Below the pieces are notes generated by a model. The model made no database searches. It was not told the DNA's origin and was given only the letters and a program-made list of their open reading frames with translations. A stretch of 64,000 bases of DNA from Ptiloglossa arizonensis. Its lineage: Eukaryota; Arthropoda; Insecta; Hymenoptera; Colletidae. A program made the translations under genes and the position numbers. This document shows positions 60,546 through 64,000 of the stretch, piece by piece. The stretch's first letter is position 1, and each line of letters begins with the position of its first letter. The stretch is from the NCBI RefSeq assembly GCF_051014685.1, contig NW_027478767.1, positions 1-64,000 of the forward strand, read 5' to 3'.

Positions 60546-63500
60546 GAAAATTTTGAGTTTCTCAAGCGTTTCTTACCTCCAAACTGCCATATCTCGCGAA
60601 CGGATTGACCAATCCGCAAAATTTCTGTTGCATCTGAAAGTAGAAACTCGCCCGATTACAACGGTATGCGCACTTTTCCCCTGGGCCGTTCTAGTTATTC
60701 GTTTCGAGCATCAGAACTGCGAGAATTTTGAGTTTCTAAAGCGTTTCTTATCTCCAAACTGCCATATCTCGCGAACGGTTTGATCAATCCGCAAAATTTC
60801 TGTTGCATCTGAAAGTAGAAACTCGCCCGATTACAACGGTATGCGTACTTTTCCCCTAGGCCGTTCTAGTTACTCGTTTCGAGCATCAGAACTGCGAAAA
60901 TTTTGAGTTTCTCAAGCGTTTCTTACCTCCAAAACGCCATATCTCGCGAACGGATTGATCAATCCGCAAAATTTCTGTTGCATCTGAAAGTAGAAACTCG
61001 CCCGATTACAACGGTAGGTGTGGTTTTCCCCTAGGCCGTTCTAGTTATTCGTTTCGAGCATCAGAACTGCGAAAATTTTGAGTTTCTCAAGCGTTTCTTA
61101 CCTCCAAACTGCCATATCTCGCGAACGGATTGACCAATCCGCAAAATTTCTGTTGCATCTGAAGGTAGAAACTCGCCCGATTACAACAGTATGCGTACTT
61201 TTCCCCTAGGCCCTTCTTGTTACTCGTTTCGAGCATCAGAACTGCGCAAATTTTGAGTTCCTCAAGCGTTTCTTACCTCCAAACTGCCATATCTCGCGAA
61301 CGGATTGACCAATCCGCAAAATTTCTGTTGCATCTGAAAGTAGAAACTCTCCCGATTACAATGGTAAGTGTAGTTTTCCCCTAGGGCGTTCTTGTTATGC
61401 GTTTCGAGCATCAGAACTGCGAAAATTTTGAGTTTCTCAAGCGTTTCTTACTTCCAAACTGCCATATCTCGCGAACGGATTGACCAATCCGCAAAATTTC
61501 TGTTGCATCTGAAAGTAGAAACTCGCCCGATTACAACGGTTTGCGTTCTTCTCCCCTAGGCCGTTCTAGTCATTCGTTTCGAGCATCAGAACTGAGAAAA
61601 TTTTGAGTTTCTCAAGCGTTTCTTACCTCCAAACTGCCATATCTCGCGAACGGATTGACCAATCCGCAAAATTTCTGTTGCATCTGAAAGTAGAGACTCG
61701 CCCGATTACAACGGTATGTGTAGTTTTCCCCTAGGCCGTTCCAGTTATTCGTTTCGAGCATCAGAACTGCGAAAATTTTGTGTTTCTCAAGCGTTTCTTA
61801 CATCCAAACTGCCATATCTCGCGAATGGATTGACCGATCCGCAAAATTTCTGTTGCATCTGAAAGTAGAAACTCGCCCGATTACAACGGTATGCGCACTT
61901 TTCCCCTAGGCCGTTCTAGTTATTCGTTTCGAGCATCAGAACTGCGAAAATTTTGAGTTTCTCAAGCGTTTCTTACCTCCAAACTGCCATATCTCGCGAA
62001 CGGATTGACCAATCCGCAAAATTTCTGTTGCATTTGAAAGTAGAAACTCGCCCGATTACAACGGTATGCGCACTTTTCCCCTGGGCCGTTCTAGTTATTC
62101 GTTTCGAGCATCAGAACTGCGAGAATTTTGAGTTTCTAAAGCGTTTCTTATCTCCAAACTGCCATATCTCGCGAACGGTTTGATCAATCCGCAAAATTTC
62201 TGTTGCATCTGAAAGTAGAAACTCGCCCGATTACAACGGTATGCGCACTTTTCCCCTAGGCCGTTCTAGTTATTCGTTTCGAGCATCAGAACTGCGAAAA
62301 TTTTGAGTTTCTCAAGCGTTTCTTACCTCCAAACTGCCATATTTGGCGAACGGATTGATCAATCCGCAAAATTTCTGTTGCATCTGAAAGTAGAAACTCG
62401 CCCGATTACAACGGTATGCGCACTTTTCCCCTAGGCCGTTCAAGTTATTCGTTTCGAGCATCAGAACTGCGAAAATTTTGAGTTTCTCAAGCGTTTCTTA
62501 CCTCCAAACTGCCATATCTCGCGAACGGATTGACCAATCCGCAAAATTTCTGTTGCATGTGAAAGTAGAAACTCGCCCGATTACAACGGTATGCGCACTT
62601 TTCCCCTGGGCCGTTCTAGTTATTCGTTTCGAGCATCAGAACTGCGAGAATTTTGAGTTTCTAAAGCGTTTCTTATCTCCAAACTGCCATATCTCGCGAA
62701 CGGTTTGATCAATCCGCAAAATTTCTGTTGCATCTGAAAGTAGAAACTCGCCCGATTACAACGGTATGCGTACTTTTCCCCTAGGCCGTTCTAGTTACTC
62801 GTTTCGAGCATCAGAACTGCGAAAATTTTGAGTTTCTCAAGCGTTTCTTACCTCCAAAACGCCATATCTCGCGAACGGATTGATCAATCCGCAAAATTTC
62901 TGTTGCATCTGAAAGTAGAAACTCGCCCGATTACAACGGTAGGTGTGGTTTTCCCCTAGGCCGTTCTAGTTATTCGTTTCGAGCATCAGAACTGCGAAAA
63001 TTTTGAGTTTCTCAAGCGTTTCTTACCTCCAAACTGCCATATCTCGCGAACGGATTGACCAATCCGCAAAATTTCTGTTGCATCTGAAGGTAGAAACTCG
63101 CCCGATTACAACAGTATGCGTACTTTTCCCCTAGGCCCTTCTTGTTACTCGTTTCGAGCATCAGAACTGCGCAAATTTTGAGTTCCTCAAGCGTTTCTTA
63201 CCTCCAAACTGCCATATCTCGCGAACGGATTGACCAATCCGCAAAATTTCTGTTGCATCTGAAAGTAGAAACTCGCCCGATTACAATGGTAAGTGTAGTT
63301 TTCCCCTAGGGCGTTCTTGTTATGCGTTTCGAGCATCAGAACTGCGAAAATTTTGAGTTTCTCAAGCGTTTCTTACTTCCAAACTGCCATATCTCGCGAA
63401 CGGATTGACCAATCCGCAAAATTTCTGTTGCATCTGAAAGTAGAAACTCGCCCGATTACAACGGTTTGCGTTCTTCTCCCCTAGGCCGTTCTAGTCATTC

Positions 63501-64000
63501 GTTTCGAGCATCAGAACTGAGAAAATTTTGAGTTTCTCAAGCGTTTCTTACCTCCAAACTGCCATATCTCGCGAACGGATTGACCAATCCGCAAAATTTC
63601 TGTTGCATCTGAAAGTAGAGACTCGCCCGATTACAACGGTATGTGTAGTTTTCCCCTAGGCCGTTCCAGTTATTCGTTTCGAGCATCAGAACTGCGAAAA
63701 TTTTGTGTTTCTCAAGCGTTTCTTACATCCAAACTGCCATATCTCGCGAATGGATTGACCGATCCGCAAAATTTCTGTTGCATCTGAAAGTAGAAACTCG
63801 CCCGATTACAACGGTATGCGCACTTTTCCCCTAGGCCGTTCTAGTTATTCGTTTCGAGCATCAGAACTGCGAAAATTTTGAGTTTCTCAAGCGTTTCTTA
63901 CCTCCAAACTGCCATATCTCGCGAACGGATTGACCAATCCGCAAAATTTCTGTTGCATTTGAAAGTAGAAACTCGCCCGATTACAACGGTATGCGCACTT
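60546..64000 (+). repeat. Domain D: 11-monomer (1,925-bp) HOR, running off the window
   Basis: The first unit is 60,546-62,470; the second starts at 62,471 and is cut by the window end after 1,530 bp. Shared markers at 1,925-bp spacing are CCCTGGGCC with GCGAGAATT and TCTAAAGCG, CTCCAAAACGCC, TAGGTGTGGTTTTCC, CTGAAGGTAG with CCCTTCTTG, ACAATGGTAAGTG with GGGCGTTCTTGTTATGCG, GGTTTGCGTTC, ATTTTGTGTTTC, and CGAATGGATTGACCG. By eye the units differ at CATCTG/CATGTG near 62,559 and ACTCTCCC/ACTCGCCC near 61,350. Sub-repeats of 8 monomers (60,553 with 61,953) and 6 monomers (60,161 with 61,211) are nested inside. Confidence 0.9.

Larger units (their letters stand above)
1..64000 (+). repeat. Head-to-tail satellite DNA array, 175-bp monomer
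   Basis: The same sequence recurs every 175 bases through the whole window, always on the + strand. The landmark TTTGAGTTTCTCAAGCG falls at 1, 176, 351 and onward; after one extra base near 29,051 it falls one base later, for example at 63,877. This gives 365 full monomers and a final 124-bp partial. Neighbouring monomers differ by substitutions at recurrent sites, mainly around monomer positions 24-38, 48-60, 80-95, 113-125 and 130-150. No unique DNA, transposon, inversion or gene interrupts it, so every gene-free stretch here is this repeat. A near-consensus monomer is about 45% GC with 13 CpG sites. One monomer is about the length of a nucleosome plus linker, common in centromeric and pericentromeric satellites. 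The chromosomal location is inferred. I do not recognise the family. Confidence 0.98.

Noticed and set aside
1..64000. CRISPR array
   Set aside because: Repeats are direct and regular, but the unit is 175 bp with no unique spacers; the whole unit is conserved. This is a tandem satellite.
1..64000. Retroelement, LTR or DNA transposon insertion
   Set aside because: The monomer register is unbroken except for one base, leaving no room for an insertion or target-site duplication.

Overview
The whole window is one uninterrupted tandem satellite array. A 175-bp monomer repeats head to tail on the + strand from base 1 to base 64,000: 365 complete monomers plus a 124-bp partial monomer at the right edge. 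Neither array end is reached. I see no gene, RNA gene, transposon, CRISPR array, inverted segment or unique sequence. The monomer register (a new monomer starts at 1, 176, 351 and so on) is kept at every checkpoint I tested; one extra T near 29,051 is the only net indel, and shifts the register by +1 to the end. The short open frames (63-92 codons) are repeat shadows.

Organism: a eukaryotic centromeric, pericentromeric or subtelomeric block is the natural reading of nucleosome-sized monomers in multi-monomer higher-order repeats (HORs). The near-consensus monomer is about 45% GC (46 C, 32 G by hand count) with 13 CpG sites against about 8.4 expected. That argues against a genome with heavy germline CpG methylation and leans to an invertebrate or another weakly methylated lineage. 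I do not recognise the family and name no species.

Layout. Domain A (1-31,204) is a patchwork of partly ordered monomer variants with nested duplications: an exact single-monomer doubling at 351-700, an 18-monomer segment at 9.3-12.5 kb copied at 13.8-17.0 kb, a 14-monomer tandem pair at 15.0-19.9 kb, and a 5-monomer-spaced pair at 21.4-22.9 kb. Domain B (31,205 to about 51,679) is a tandem duplication of a roughly 10.85-kb block; the copies differ by about seven substitutions found by eye, one 7-monomer expansion and two single-monomer changes. At 51,680-52,597 a B segment is re-used, then the array switches. Domain C (52,598-57,756) holds two nearly identical 13-monomer HOR units. Domain D (57,757-64,000) is a mixed stretch leading into an 11-monomer HOR that runs off the window.

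Monomer landmarks (position within the monomer, origin at base 1): an NruI-type palindrome at 43-48, a 16-bp dyad at 50-65, an A4T3 tract at 67-73, a minus-strand motif resembling part of the CENP-B box at 99-114, an AvrII palindrome at 129-134, and an A4T4 tract across the monomer boundary. Nothing here acts as a multi-gene system. The interest lies in the array architecture, the copy history readable from private variants, and the conserved dyad and CENP-B-like motif. All counts and identities were made by eye.
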